Shown one piece after another: positions 52,991-64,000 of a DNA stretch of 64,000 nucleotides. Position 1 is the first letter of the stretch; each line of letters begins with the position of its first letter. Where the stretch lies: the NCBI GenBank assembly GCA_901538445.1, contig LR594584.1:652655-716654 (forward strand), read 5' to 3'. The stretch is from Gemmataceae bacterium. GTDB lineage: Bacteria; Planctomycetota; Planctomycetia; Gemmatales; Gemmataceae. The notes below the pieces were generated by a model, which was not told where the DNA came from, did not search any database, and saw only the letters and a program-made list of their open reading frames with translations. The translations under genes and the position numbers were made by a program.

Positions 52991-53678
52991 TCAGTGCGGC
53001 CCGACCTTGAGGTGGGCCCCGGCGAGGTACAGCAGCGGCATCAGGAACAGCCAGATCGCGTCCACCAGGTGCCAGTAGAGGCTGACGACCTCGACGGTGG
53101 AGTAGTTCTCCGGCGGGATCTTGTTGGCGTAGGCCTGCTGCACCAGCCACAGGATGCACCCGAGGCCGATGACGATGTGGATCCCGTGGATCCCGGTCAT
53201 GATGTAGTAGAAGCACAGGAACAGCCGGACCTTGCCGGTGTCCAGGCCGCGGGCGACGGCCTCCGTCTGCATGTTGCTGTGGACGAACGTGCCCTCGCCG
53301 GGCAGGTACGACTCGTGGAAGTCGTGGGCGTACTCGAACCCCTTGAGCACCATGAAGCCCGTGCCCAGGGCGAACGTGAGCAGCAGGTGCGTGTACAGCC
53401 CGCTCTTGTTGCCGAGCTTCGCGGCCCGGATCGCGAGCGTCATCGTGAGGCTGCTGGTGACCAGCAGCACCGTGTTGATGCTCGCGATCTTGAGGTTCAT
53501 GAACGCGCTGGCGAACTCGAACTCGCTCGCGTACCACAGCCGGTAGCAGGCGTACGCGCCGAACAGGCCGGCGAAGAACAGCACTTCCGTCGCCAGGAAC
53601 ATCCACATGCCCAGGCGTTCGGAGGCGTGCTGCTGTCCGAGGTCCCCGAAGTGGTGCTTCAGCACCGGGGAATGGGTG

Positions 53679-53689
<11 letters not shown>
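52991..53689 (-). CDS. ctaE: Cytochrome c oxidase subunit III
   Basis: 232 residues with five membrane helices, the short form of subunit III found in caa3 oxidases. [44 protein letters not shown] and [20 protein letters not shown] are conserved subunit III stretches; the last contains the WHxVDxxW motif. It overlaps the subunit I gene by 11 nt. Subunit III supports proton uptake and stability of subunit I. Confidence 0.96.
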
Positions 53690-55447
<1,758 letters not shown>

Positions 55448-55451
<4 letters not shown>

Positions 55452-56524
55452 TCCTTCTTCTCCGATCGCACCGTCGGGGCACCCACCGGGGGACTCATGC
55501 GGTCCGTGCGGTTCGGGGTGGTCCCGGGCTTCAGGCTGCGGATGTAGGCGACCAGGTCGTCGAGGTCGTCGGGCGTCACCTGCCCCTCGTAGGAGGGCAT
55601 GATCGGCTCCCACCCCTGCGCGACCTTGAGCCGCGGCTTCAGGATGGACTGCTTGATGTACTCGGCGTCGGCGTACTCGGCCCCGCCGCCCTTCATCGGC
55701 ACCCGGCGGCCGTACAGCCCCTCCAGGACCGGGGCGGCCGCGTTCGGGTCGGCGCTGTGGCACTTGATGCACTGGAGCTTCAGGAACAGTTGCCGCCCGG
55801 AGAACGCCTTCGAGCCGTCCACGGGCTGCTCGCTGCCCTGGTACGAGCCCAGGCCGCCGAGCCACTCGTCGAACTCCTGCTGGCCGACGACGGCGATCTT
55901 CCCGACCATGAGCGAGTGCCACGTCCCGCAGTACTGGTCGCAGAAGATGTGGAACTCGCCCGTCTTCGTCGGGTGGTACCACGTGGTGGTGTACCGCCCG
56001 GGGAGCACGTCCATCTTCATGCGGAACGCGGGCACGCCGAAGTCGTGGATCACGTCCTCGGAGATCATCGTGATGCGGACCGGGCGGTCCACCGGGAGCA
56101 CCAGCTTGCCGATCGACTTCCGCTCGGCCTCGGTCATGTTCCGCGGGTTCCCGCCGATGATGACCCGCTGCCCGTTGGGGTACTGGGCCTTCCACATCCA
56201 CTGCTTGCCGATGACGAAGATCTCCATCGCGTCCTGTGGGGGGTGCATGGCCTTCGTGTAGACCACCGCGCCCCAGCCGAAGAACGAGAAGAAGATGATC
56301 GTCGGGATGATGGTCCAGGCGAGTTCGAGCCGGTGCGACCCGAGGATGCGGGGGGTCGAGCCGGTCGTGGTCCCGCGGCGGTACGCGACGCAGAAGTACA
56401 GCAGCGCCGCGTACACCCCCAGGCCGCCCAGGGTGCAGACGACCATGATGTACCAGAACAGCGCCTCGAAGTGGTACCCAATCGTGGACGCGACCACGGG
56501 GATCAAAGGCGGTAGCGAGTTCAT
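55448..56524 (-). CDS. ctaC: caa3 oxidase subunit II with fused cytochrome c domain
   Basis: 358 residues. Two N-terminal membrane helices (about 23-46 and 68-90) precede a CuA cupredoxin domain with ligands H160, C195, C199, H203 and M206 ([12 protein letters not shown]). The usual Glu between the cysteines is Gln197. A C-terminal cytochrome c domain has C252, C255, H256 (CIKCH) and likely axial M309. There is no clear cleavable signal. It takes electrons from ACIII or soluble cytochrome c and passes them via CuA to subunit I. It overlaps the neighbouring SCO and subunit I genes by 4 nt each. Confidence 0.96.
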
Positions 56525-57480
56525 GCGGGCACCCCCGTCTGTCCGGTCTGTGTTTCGGTCCCAGCGGCCGCCCCAGCGGCCGGCTTGCGGCGGTCGCGGC
56601 GGAGCGCCAGCGCGACCCACCCGCCCATCACCAGCAGCGTGACCACGCCGCACACCTTCACCACGATCATGATCGACAGCGCGTACCCTTGCTTCAGGTG
56701 GTCGAACCGCGAGCACGCGAGGGTGAGCCGGTCGGCGAGCGTGCCGATCTTCCCGCCCGACGCCTCGACCAGCGAGAGCCGCAGCGCGCCCCACGTCGGG
56801 GGCGGGAGCGGCTTGCCGTCCTCGGGCCGCACCACGTCGTCGTACCCGATGCCCAGGAAGTACCGCGAGATCTTCCCCTCGGGCGTCAGGATCATGATGC
56901 CGCTCGGGTGCTTGTACTCCTTGAACGCCTTGTCGAATTCATAGCGGAACCCGACGCTCGTGAGCAACTCGCCGACCGGTTCCTTCTTCCCGGTGAGGAA
57001 CCGCCAGCCGCTCTCGTCGGTCGGGAACCCGTACTCGCCGAGGTACGCCTTCTTCTTGGCCGAGCCGAGGTCGGCGTGCTCCTTCGGGTCCATGCTCACG
57101 GTGACGACCGTGAACTGGTCGCCGACGCGGAACCCGCCCAGGGCCAGCGCCCGGAGCCCGACCGTGAGCCCGTTCAGCACCCGGCTGCACAGGTCCGGGC
57201 ACCGGTAGTAGACCGGCACCAGGATCGTGACCTTGCCGTTCATCGCCTCGCGGAGCGTCACCGGCCGCTCGGACTCGTCGCGGAACACGAGGTCGAGGTT
57301 CACCTGTGCGCCGAGGTTCTGGTCGATGCCGATGTTGCTGATGTCGGCCTGCGTGATCGGCTGCTCGTTGCCGCCGGGGGCCAGCACCGGCGGCCCGCTG
57401 GCGGCCCCCCGCGAGGGGACCGCGAGCAGCGCCGCGAGGCACGCAACGCACACCAGGGGCGAGGTCCGGGGGAGCCTCAC
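56521..57480 (-). CDS. SCO1/SenC-family protein with C-terminal membrane helix
   Basis: 319 residues from a GTG at 57480 that overlaps the preceding stop; a signal peptide ([21 protein letters not shown]) follows at once, supporting this start. The thioredoxin-like domain has C94 and C98 ([10 protein letters not shown]) and H191 (HPSGIMIL). A C-terminal helix at about 268-294 anchors it, unlike the lipoprotein SCO at 47850. This form is commonly found between actF and coxB in ACIII-caa3 loci and should metallate CuA of the subunit II encoded next. Confidence 0.93.
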   Translation of the reverse strand: MRLPRTSPLVCVACLAALLAVPSRGAASGPPVLAPGGNEQPITQADISNIGIDQNLGAQVNLDLVFRDESERPVTLREAMNGKVTILVPVYYRCPDLCSRVLNGLTVGLRALALGGFRVGDQFTVVTVSMDPKEHADLGSAKKKAYLGEYGFPTDESGWRFLTGKKEPVGELLTSVGFRYEFDKAFKEYKHPSGIMILTPEGKISRYFLGIGYDDVVRPEDGKPLPPPTWGALRLSLVEASGGKIGTLADRLTLACSRFDHLKQGYALSIMIVVKVCGVVTLLVMGGWVALALRRDRRKPAAGAAAGTETQTGQTGVPA

Positions 57481-58265
57481 TTCTTGACCTCCCCCTTGTT
57501 CTCGGGAGCCTTCGGCTGCTCCGGGGCCTTCGGCGCGTCGGGTGCCTTCGGGGCATCCTTCTTGGGCTCGTCCTTCTTCGGCTCGTCCTTCTTGGACTCG
57601 GCGACGCTCGCGGGCACCTGGTGGACCTTCGGCATCACCACCTCGGCGTGCTCGGCCCCGCGGCCGGCGTTCGACCCGGTCGGCACGTGGGTCGAGGAGG
57701 TCGGCCGCGAGCCGTGGTCCTGGAACGGGAACAGCTTCGGGGCCGCGCCGTCGAGGATCGCGGCGAGCGGCACCTGGGCGACCTTGCGGTCGGCGTCGGC
57801 CCACCCGGTGCGGAACAGTTCCGGGGTGCGGGCCGCGTCGGCCCGGCTGTCCTCGGGGTGGACGTACGGCGGGTTGTCGCCGTTCGGGTCCTCGGGCCGG
57901 GTGATGGCGCGGCTGTTGCCGGTGCGGACCCGGAGCGGCTCGAGCCGCGGCTGGTCCACCTCGTTGCCGTGGCCGATCCGCTTCAGTCGGTCGCCGAGTT
58001 CGGCCTGGTTTCGCTCCCGGGCCATCGGGTGCGTCATCGGGTCGTTCGGTGCCTTGCTGAAGAACATGAACAGGCCCGTCGTGCAGGCGAAGGCGAGCAC
58101 GAAGAACACGACGACGAGGACCGGCACGCTGATGACGCTGCCGGTGTGGTAGCCGTCGGGCTCGTACCCGAGCCGCAGGGACTCGGCGCTCGGGCGGCCG
58201 AACCCGTCGTGGTCGTCGGGCTTGGACCCGCCCGTCGAGCCGCCGGGGTTGTTAGTGAGACTCAT
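57477..58265 (-). CDS. Single-helix protein between actF and SCO, unknown
   Basis: 262 residues. An N-terminal cytoplasmic ~40 residues, one membrane helix at about 43-69 (VISVPVLVVVFFVLAFACTTGLFMFF), then a periplasmic region with conserved-looking DRLKRIGHGNEVDQPRLEPL and a tail of DEPKK/APKAP repeats after 222. The position matches the extra small membrane subunit (ActG) reported for Rhodothermus ACIII, but I cannot show homology. It overlaps actF by 14 nt and SCO by 3 nt, so it belongs to the operon. Some of it reads like the extrinsic part of ActE-type proteins without heme. Confidence 0.8.
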   Translation of the reverse strand: MSLTNNPGGSTGGSKPDDHDGFGRPSAESLRLGYEPDGYHTGSVISVPVLVVVFFVLAFACTTGLFMFFSKAPNDPMTHPMARERNQAELGDRLKRIGHGNEVDQPRLEPLRVRTGNSRAITRPEDPNGDNPPYVHPEDSRADAARTPELFRTGWADADRKVAQVPLAAILDGAAPKLFPFQDHGSRPTSSTHVPTGSNAGRGAEHAEVVMPKVHQVPASVAESKKDEPKKDEPKKDAPKAPDAPKAPEQPKAPENKGEVKK

Positions 58266-59649
58266 GGTGGTGCCCCTCCGGCAGCAGGAACGTCTCGTCG
58301 ACCGGGAGGATGTTCCGCTTCTTCAGCTCGTGGAAGAAGTACAGCCCCCACACGCCGCCGACGGCGAGGATGGCCCCGGCGTCCATCAGCCACGTCGGCA
58401 CCCCGCCGAACGGGACCGACGCCGGCGCGAGCCACCACGTCACGTCGATCGCGCACATCACCAGCAGGAACACGGCGACCGCCCGGAGCCTCTTCGGGTG
58501 CAGCTTGATGTCGCGGAACAGCAGCAGCAGGAACGGCAGCGCGAAGTGCAGCGCCGCGAGCCCGGCCGACACGTACCACCACCCGCCGCTCGACCGCTTC
58601 AGGTAGAACGGGATCTCTTCCGGCAGGTTGCCGACCCAGATCAGCATGAACTGCGAGAACGAGGTGTACGTCCAGAACAGCGTGAACACCAGGAGCAGCG
58701 TCGCCATGTCGAGCTGGAACTTGGGCCGCATCACCTTCGCGAACGGCTCGCGGCTCACGATGCACAGGAACAGCGCGAGGCACAGGGCCATCGTGGTGAG
58801 GAACTGGTTCACCGCGAAGATGACCGGGAACATCGTGGACGACCAGCCCGGCTCGACCGACATCACCCACTGGGTGGCGGCCGCGGTCAGGGTGATCGCG
58901 TACACGATCATCCCGGGGCCGGAGAAGTTGCTGAGCTTGAGCAGCGCGGCCTCGACCTGGACCGGGGTGCCCTCGGCGCGGCGGCTCCACCGGTTCAGGT
59001 ACGCGATCATGAGCCCCCAGACCGTGAACAGCACGGCCCCGGTGCCGATGAACGCCGGCACGGACAGGAACCCGTAGGTGCCCTCCTCGCGGGCGTGCTG
59101 CTGGTGGGCGGTCGCCTTGGCGATCATGTACTTGCCGTACTCGATCGCGAGGTCGCGCTTGTTGCCGGCCTCGGCGTCCGCGGCCGGGTTGGCCATGTTC
59201 ACCGCGGGGTCGGGCGGCACCACCTCGGGGTTGGTCCACCAGTACGGCGAGTACGCGTGTGTGGCGACGGCCCCGGCGAGCCCGGCGAACAGCACCGCGA
59301 GGAGCGGCATCGTGCGGGTCGCGGCCTCGAGCGGCCGGCGGAGCAGCAGGCCCCACGAGGTCTTCGCGAGGTAGCCGATCATGAGGAGCGCCATCGCCCC
59401 GATCGGCAGGCTGAGCCAGTACGTGAACCCGGTCAGGTACGCGGACATGAACCGCGCGCCGGCCAGGTGCCGCTCGTGGTCGTCGTGCGCGGCGTTCAGG
59501 TTGACCACGCCGACGACCGCGTAGAGGGCGACGCCCGCGACGGCGGCGACCAGGGCGAACCGCGTGAACGGGGCCCAGTCGAGCGCGTTCGGGTTGCTCG
59601 CGACCGCGGCCGGCGACGCCGGTGCGGCCGCTGTGGGATCACTGCTCAC
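58252..59649 (-). CDS. actF: Alternative complex III subunit ActF (quinol:cytochrome c oxidoreductase membrane subunit)
   Basis: 465 residues with ten membrane helices; NrfD-like and paralogous to ActC. Recognisable stretches are FMSAYLTGFTYWLSLPIGAMALLMI, NRWSRRAEG, THWVMSVEPGWSSTMFPVIFAVNQF-type (here TQWVMSVEPGWSSTMF) and LWTYTSFSQFMLIWVGNLPEEIPFYL, all specific to ActF. In known ACIII structures it packs against ActC, may take part in proton handling and lacks the quinol site. The C-terminus ends in a His-rich EGHHHESH. The start overlaps actE by 4 nt. Confidence 0.94.
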   Translation of the reverse strand: MSSDPTAAAPASPAAVASNPNALDWAPFTRFALVAAVAGVALYAVVGVVNLNAAHDDHERHLAGARFMSAYLTGFTYWLSLPIGAMALLMIGYLAKTSWGLLLRRPLEAATRTMPLLAVLFAGLAGAVATHAYSPYWWTNPEVVPPDPAVNMANPAADAEAGNKRDLAIEYGKYMIAKATAHQQHAREEGTYGFLSVPAFIGTGAVLFTVWGLMIAYLNRWSRRAEGTPVQVEAALLKLSNFSGPGMIVYAITLTAAATQWVMSVEPGWSSTMFPVIFAVNQFLTTMALCLALFLCIVSREPFAKVMRPKFQLDMATLLLVFTLFWTYTSFSQFMLIWVGNLPEEIPFYLKRSSGGWWYVSAGLAALHFALPFLLLLFRDIKLHPKRLRAVAVFLLVMCAIDVTWWLAPASVPFGGVPTWLMDAGAILAVGGVWGLYFFHELKKRNILPVDETFLLPEGHHHESH

Positions 59650-60509
59650 GGATGACCTCCCGCCTTCTTCGTGTCGGTCGCCGCGCCGTTACCGGCCGCG
59701 TTCACCTTGTCCGCCAGTGCGGGCGGCAGGTCGGTCGCGTGCTGGCTGTACTGCAGGGCGCGGACGTAGGCGATGATCCGCCAGCGGTCGGCCGGCGCGA
59801 TCTGGGCGGAGTAACTGGGCATGCCCCCGTACCCCTTGGTGATGACTTCGAAGTAGTACCCGACCGGCACCTCCCGCATCGGGATCTTGATGTCCCAGAG
59901 GGCGTACCCGCGGGAGTACCCGAGGGGCGAGGCCGGGGCGTTCTTGGCCGGCACCTCGTGCGGGCTCACCATGCTGGTGTGGAACGACGTGGGGACGAGG
60001 TAGCCACGCTCCCAGATCTTCCCCTGCCCGTTGCCGAGGGCCCCGTGGCACACGGCGCAGTAGATGGTGTACCGCTCCTGGCCGCGGTCGAGGTCCTCGC
60101 TGGTGATCGCGAACGGGAACCCCTCGACGTACACCTTGGGATTGCCGGCGGCCCGCTGGTCGTACCGCGGGAGCGTGACGGCCGCCTCGCGGTTCTCGAT
60201 CGGGGTCGGGGTAGCGAGGTCCGGGGCCTTGCTCGCGTTGCCCTGGCGGGCGAACACCCGGGCCCACTCGTCCGGGGTGAGCCCGGTCGCGAGCGGGTCG
60301 GTGTCGAGGTACTGCGCCCGGTGGACGACGCCGTTCTCCAGCGGCCGCGAGGCGCGGCCGTCGGCGAAGAACTCGGACCCCTCCAGGGGCCGGTAGTACG
60401 GCTGGTCGGACATCTGCTGGCGGCACCCGGCGGCGGGCAGCGAGAGCAGGAACGCCAGGGTCAGCAGTCGCATGCGGCCGGTGGGGCCGCGGTCGTGCGT
60501 GGCACTCAT
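59646..60509 (-). CDS. actE: Alternative complex III subunit ActE, monoheme cytochrome c lipoprotein
   Basis: 287 residues from the ATG at 60509, which overlaps the actD stop (ATGA). An internal ATG at 60473 would also give the signal. Lipobox LPAAGC puts the anchor at Cys29. The heme motif is CAVCH at 151-155, in a YTIYCAVCHGALGNGQG context typical of ActE, with axial Met candidates in the GMPSY loop. It docks at the periplasmic face and hands electrons to the oxidase. The first half carries the Act-specific MSDQPYYRPLEGSEFF segment. Confidence 0.94.
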   Translation of the reverse strand: MSATHDRGPTGRMRLLTLAFLLSLPAAGCRQQMSDQPYYRPLEGSEFFADGRASRPLENGVVHRAQYLDTDPLATGLTPDEWARVFARQGNASKAPDLATPTPIENREAAVTLPRYDQRAAGNPKVYVEGFPFAITSEDLDRGQERYTIYCAVCHGALGNGQGKIWERGYLVPTSFHTSMVSPHEVPAKNAPASPLGYSRGYALWDIKIPMREVPVGYYFEVITKGYGGMPSYSAQIAPADRWRIIAYVRALQYSQHATDLPPALADKVNAAGNGAATDTKKAGGHP

Positions 60510-61105
60510 TCCGGCACCTCCTCGACCTGCACCGGGTGCAGATCGTTCAGGAACGCCCGGGTGGCGGCGGCGTCGTACTTCGGGTCGATCGCCTCGATGC
60601 ACAGGAAGAACCGGTCGCGGGTGGCCCGGTCGAACGCCTTCGAGTTGAACAGCGGGTGGTGGTACCGCGGCAGCCCGCACAGCGCCATTAGCCCGAACAG
60701 CCCGGTGAGGGCGGCCGTCAGCACCATCATCTCGAAGGTGATGGGGATGAACGACGGCCAGCTCAGGTACGGGCGGCCGCCCACGTTCAGGGCGTACCCG
60801 TAGGCGTTCAGGTAGTACTGCATGAAGAACCCGGTGCAGGCCCCGGTGAGCCCGCCCGTGAACATCACCGCGCCCATTTCGGACTTGGGGAAGTTCATGG
60901 CGTCGGCCGCGTCGGCCACCGGGTACGGGCTGAAGCAGTCGTACCGGGTGTACCCGGCGGCCTGGACCCTGCGGGCCGCCTCGGACATCCCGTCGGCCGT
61001 CTCGAACTCCGCGAGGAGGCCGAAGACGGTGGGCTCGGGGGCCGGGCCGTGCCCGTGGGCCGCGTGCGTGTCGTGCCCGGGGGCGGGCGTAACGGTCGGT
61101 GTCAT
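60506..61105 (-). CDS. actD: Alternative complex III subunit ActD (DUF3341)
   Basis: 199 residues. A His/Ala-rich N-terminus (GHDTHAAHGHG) is followed by the DUF3341 domain with AEFETADGMSEAARRVQAAGY and FSPYPVADAADAM, then two helices (MGAVMFTGGLTGACTGFFMQYY and FEMMVLTAALTGLFGLMALCGLP) and a C-terminal ferredoxin-like part ending VQVEEV. It is a membrane-embedded structural subunit of ACIII. It overlaps actC and actE by 4 nt each. Confidence 0.94.
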   Translation of the reverse strand: MTPTVTPAPGHDTHAAHGHGPAPEPTVFGLLAEFETADGMSEAARRVQAAGYTRYDCFSPYPVADAADAMNFPKSEMGAVMFTGGLTGACTGFFMQYYLNAYGYALNVGGRPYLSWPSFIPITFEMMVLTAALTGLFGLMALCGLPRYHHPLFNSKAFDRATRDRFFLCIEAIDPKYDAAATRAFLNDLHPVQVEEVPE

Positions 61106-62526
61106 GGTGCGTTCTCCATGATCGAGTGGCCGCCGCCGCCGCCCTGCTTACGGGGCAACAGTTCGCGCATCTCGGTGATCGAGATCATCGGCAGGTACCG
61201 GAGGAACAAGAAGAACAGGGTGAGGAACAGGCCCATGGACCCGACCATGGTCCCGTAGTCCCAGATGGTCGGGGCGTACTTGCCCCACTGGGCCGGGATG
61301 TACTCGCGGGCCAGCGTGATCACGATCACGTACCGCTCGAACCACATCCCGATGAGCACCGAGATGCAGATCATCTCCATCCAGAAGAAGCTCGTGCGGA
61401 TCCGCTTCGACCACAGGAACGTCAGCGGGAACACGCAGTTGGTGATGATGAGCGCCCAGTACGACCACCCGTAGGGGCCGAACATGCGTTCCATCGTGGT
61501 GCCCCACTCGTAGAGCGTGTGGCCGTACCACGCCATCCAGGCCTCGCTGAAGTACCCGTAGGTCACGAGGAACCCGGTCGCGAGCATGACCTTCCCCATG
61601 ATGTCCATGTGGTGGTCGGTGAAGAAGTCTTCCAGCTTGTACCACCGCCGCACCGGCAGCGCGATCGCCACCACCATCGCGAAGCCCGAGTAGATGGCCC
61701 CGGCAACGAAGAACGGCGGGAAGATGGTGGCGTGCCACAGCGGGACGATGGACACGGCGAAGTCGAACGACACGACCGTGTGGACCGAGAGCACGAGCGG
61801 GGTGCTGATCCCGCCGAGGATCAGGTACACCTTCTCGTACCGCCGCCAGTGGATGGCCGAGCCGCGCCAGCCCAGGGCCAGCACGCCGTACAGGAGCCGC
61901 TGCCACTTGGTCCGGGCCTGGTCGCGGAGCGCCGCGAGGTCGGGGATGAGCCCGATGTACCAGAACACGAGCGACACGGTGAAGTACGTGGTGACCGCGA
62001 ACACGTCCCAGGTGAGCGGGCTGCGGAACTGCGGCCACACGCCGGCGACGTTGGGGAACGGGTACAGCCAGTACGCGAACCACGGGCGGCCCATGTGCAG
62101 CAGCGGGAAGATGCCCGCGCACATGACGGCGAAGATGGTCATCGCCTCGGAGAACCGGTTGATGCTGGTCCGCCACTTCTGGTGCATGAGCAGCAGCACG
62201 GCGGAGATCAGCGTGCCGGCGTGGCCGATGCCGATCCACCACACGAAGTTGACGATCGCGAAGCCCCAGGCGACCGGGACGTTGATGCCCCAGATCCCGA
62301 CGCCCATGTAGAACAGCCACGCGACCGAGATCGCGAGGATCTGCAGCATCGCCAGCCCGGCCAGGAACCCGAGCCACCACCCGCGGGGGTGCTTGGTGTT
62401 GAGCACCACCCCGCCGATGGCGTCCCCGATCGAGACAAGCCCGTGCTTGTTCAGGACCAGGGGGTGCATCTCCGGCTCGGGCGGCAGCCCGCCCCGGTGG
62501 GCGTTGTTAAGTTCCGCTGTCGCCAC
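61102..62526 (-). CDS. actC: Alternative complex III subunit ActC (NrfD-like, quinol-binding)
   Basis: 474 residues with ten membrane helices, NrfD family. Typical motifs are WGINVPVAWGFAIVNFVWWIGIGHAGTLISAVLLL near 74-108, FPLLHMGRPWFAYWL, and FDFAVSIVPLWHATIFPPFFVAGAIYSGFAMV. The GIGHAGT loop and following His/Asp residues form the menaquinol site in solved ACIII structures. The C-terminal HSIMENAP end and a glycine run (KQGGGGGH) are cytoplasmic or at the interface. It lies 60 nt downstream of actB. Confidence 0.95.
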   Translation of the reverse strand: MATAELNNAHRGGLPPEPEMHPLVLNKHGLVSIGDAIGGVVLNTKHPRGWWLGFLAGLAMLQILAISVAWLFYMGVGIWGINVPVAWGFAIVNFVWWIGIGHAGTLISAVLLLMHQKWRTSINRFSEAMTIFAVMCAGIFPLLHMGRPWFAYWLYPFPNVAGVWPQFRSPLTWDVFAVTTYFTVSLVFWYIGLIPDLAALRDQARTKWQRLLYGVLALGWRGSAIHWRRYEKVYLILGGISTPLVLSVHTVVSFDFAVSIVPLWHATIFPPFFVAGAIYSGFAMVVAIALPVRRWYKLEDFFTDHHMDIMGKVMLATGFLVTYGYFSEAWMAWYGHTLYEWGTTMERMFGPYGWSYWALIITNCVFPLTFLWSKRIRTSFFWMEMICISVLIGMWFERYVIVITLAREYIPAQWGKYAPTIWDYGTMVGSMGLFLTLFFLFLRYLPMISITEMRELLPRKQGGGGGHSIMENAP

Positions 62527-62586
62527 GTCAGGCCCCCTTCGGCGTGTTCGGCATCCTCGTGTTCTCGCGTGTCTGCTGGCCCCGGG

Positions 62587-64000
62587 TCACGCCTTCGGCA
62601 TGGCGGGGTTCGGGTTCCGGACGATCGCCAGGTGGGTCAGGCGGGGCCGGGTGTTGAGTTCGGCGAGGAGCCCGTAGTTCGCCGGCTCCTCCTTCCACCG
62701 TGCCACGGCGCTGTGGCCGTCGTTCAGGTCGCCGAACACGATCGCGCCCGACGGGCACGCCGACTGGCACGCGGTCAGGATCTCGCCGTCGCGGATCTTG
62801 CGGTGCTCCCGCTCGGCGACGATCTCGGCCCCGCGGATCCGCTGCACGCAGAACGTGCACTTCTCCATCACCCCGCGGCTGCGGACCGACACGTCCGGGT
62901 TGCGGCCCAGCTTGAGCGTGTTCGTGTCCCAGTCCACGAACGTCAGGAAGTTGAACCGGCGGACCTTGTACGGGCAGTTGTTCGAGCAGTACCGGGTGCC
63001 GACGCACCGGTTGTACGTCATGTCGTTGAGCCCGTCGGCCGAGTGGACGGTCGCGCCGACCGGGCACACGATCTCGCACGGGGCGTTCTCGCACTGCACG
63101 CACATGCGGGGCTGGAACAGGGTCTTGAGCCCCGCGTCGCCCGGGTTCCCCTCGTAGTACCGGTCGATGTTGATCCAGTGCATCAACCGGCCCTTGGTCA
63201 CCTGGTCCTTGCCGACGACCGGGATGTTGTTCTCGCTGACGCACGCGACCACGCAGGCCGAGCAGCCGGTGCAGGCGTTCAGGTCGATGGCCATCGCCCA
63301 GCGGCGCTGCTGGTCGGGCTTGAGCCCCGGGGTGAACCGCTTGAACTTGTCGTCGTCGTAGTACATCGTCAGCGAGTGCAGCCGGCTGTCGTGCCCGCCC
63401 TCGTGGCCGTGGTCGCCGCCGTGCGAGTCGCCGCCGTGCGAGTGCGGCTTCGGCCCGGGGACGTTGCGGTTGATCGGCTCCGTCTCGGCGGCCGCGACCG
63501 GCGTGATCTTCGCGAACGCCGGGTTCTTCTTGTACAGCTCGACGTCGCCGTGGCGGACCGGCTTGCGGTTCCACTCGTAGTCGATGAACAGGTCCTTCTG
63601 GCTCATCGACGTCTGGCCCTGCACCTGGGCCAGGAAGTAGACCTTCTTGGTCTTGGCGATGGCGAGGTCCGGCTTGCCGGCCGCGTCCTTGCCGGTGGCC
63701 GCGGTCCACGGGGCGTCGGACGTCTGGAGCGCGTAGGCGTTGAACCCGCGGACGTTCTGCCCGGCGGCGTTCGGCTCGCCCTGCGTCGAGCACACCCGCC
63801 CGGCCCGCTCGCGGCCGTGGCCGAGGTGGACCGTGATCGAGTCGTCGGCGTGATTCGGGAGCACCCACACCGGGGCCAGCACCTTGCGGCCGCGGTACGT
63901 GAGCTCGACGACGTTCACCTGCGCCCGGCCGTGCTCGCCGGCGGTCCACCGGAAGAACGCGGGGTCGAGCTTGAGCTTGTTGGCCGTCGGCTCGCTCATG
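62587..64000 (-). CDS. actB: Alternative complex III subunit ActB, iron-sulfur part (5' end outside the window)
   Basis: At least 470 residues; the gene runs past the window edge and the Met at 63999 is most likely internal. Residues 1-100 belong to the C-terminal part of the molybdopterin-oxidoreductase-like domain (VWVLPNHADDSITVHLGHGRERAG), which in ActB has no molybdenum cofactor. A His/Gly-rich linker lies at about 186-208. The iron-sulfur domain has four cysteine clusters: CTGCSACVVAC, CVQCENAPCEIVC, CVGTRYCSNNC and CTFCVQR...CQSACPSGA, enough for 3x[4Fe-4S] plus one [3Fe-4S] as in known ActB. It wires quinol electrons to ActE and ActA. Confidence 0.94.
   Translation of the reverse strand, partial: MSEPTANKLKLDPAFFRWTAGEHGRAQVNVVELTYRGRKVLAPVWVLPNHADDSITVHLGHGRERAGRVCSTQGEPNAAGQNVRGFNAYALQTSDAPWTAATGKDAAGKPDLAIAKTKKVYFLAQVQGQTSMSQKDLFIDYEWNRKPVRHGDVELYKKNPAFAKITPVAAAETEPINRNVPGPKPHSHGGDSHGGDHGHEGGHDSRLHSLTMYYDDDKFKRFTPGLKPDQQRRWAMAIDLNACTGCSACVVACVSENNIPVVGKDQVTKGRLMHWINIDRYYEGNPGDAGLKTLFQPRMCVQCENAPCEIVCPVGATVHSADGLNDMTYNRCVGTRYCSNNCPYKVRRFNFLTFVDWDTNTLKLGRNPDVSVRSRGVMEKCTFCVQRIRGAEIVAEREHRKIRDGEILTACQSACPSGAIVFGDLNDGHSAVARWKEEPANYGLLAELNTRPRLTHLAIVRNPNPAMPKA

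Overview
The window looks like chromosomal DNA of a Gemmata-type planctomycete (order Gemmatales). It is GC-rich and carries gene families that are hallmarks of that group: two DUF1559 proteins, a planctomycete-cytochrome/DUF1549/DUF1553 protein with a Tat-exported DUF1501 partner, a BBP7-type outer-membrane barrel, a Ser/Thr kinase with a large extracellular C-terminal part, and a prenyltransferase-fold repeat protein. The assignment rests on gene content only; there is no rRNA or tRNA gene in the window.

Layout. 0.5-9.1 kb (minus): an RND efflux cluster of one periplasmic adaptor and two inner-membrane pumps, without an outer-membrane channel. 9.1-9.8 kb (plus): an orphan ABC ATPase. 10.1-16.5 kb (minus): a Gfo/Idh/MocA oxidoreductase, an alpha/beta hydrolase, and the membrane kinase behind a near-consensus sigma-70 promoter. 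16.7-18.2 kb: a small helix-hairpin-helix protein divergent from a histidine-decarboxylase-like PLP enzyme, with an 18-bp palindrome between them. 18.2-25 kb: SGNH hydrolase, BBP7 barrel, two overlapping polytopic membrane proteins (GT87-like and a relative), and a prenyltransferase-like protein flanked by a decayed copy of its neighbour's 3' end. 25.5-31.7 kb: MscL, a secreted protein of unknown function, a small membrane protein, an M20 peptidase, nucleoside diphosphate kinase and a MacB-like permease. 31.7-44.3 kb: an MMPL/HpnN-like transporter, an esterase, the DUF1559 pair, the DUF1549/DUF1553-Rpn nuclease-DUF1501 set, and a small gene whose 3' end runs into repeats. 44.5-47.7 kb: a DUF4838 protein and a RutE-like nitroreductase.

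47.8-64 kb (minus) is one respiratory locus. Alternative complex III genes actB (cut by the window end), actC, actD, actE and actF are followed by a one-TM protein, SCO, caa3 oxidase coxB-coxA-coxC-coxD, a diheme cytochrome c, ctaA, ctaB and a second SCO. Most genes from actC to coxC overlap by 4-14 nt. Quinol electrons would pass through ACIII to the caa3 oxidase, whose heme and copper assembly factors are encoded alongside.

The most unusual signal is non-coding. The intergenic spaces hold several families of long, near-perfect hairpins. Four hairpins with mutually unrelated sequences each have perfect arms of exactly 28 nt. In one family the copies differ by paired changes in both arms. Another family has a two-hairpin layout, and a 189-bp MITE-like element has about 45-bp terminal inverted repeats. 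In the respiratory and efflux clusters these elements sit in the gaps between co-directional genes.
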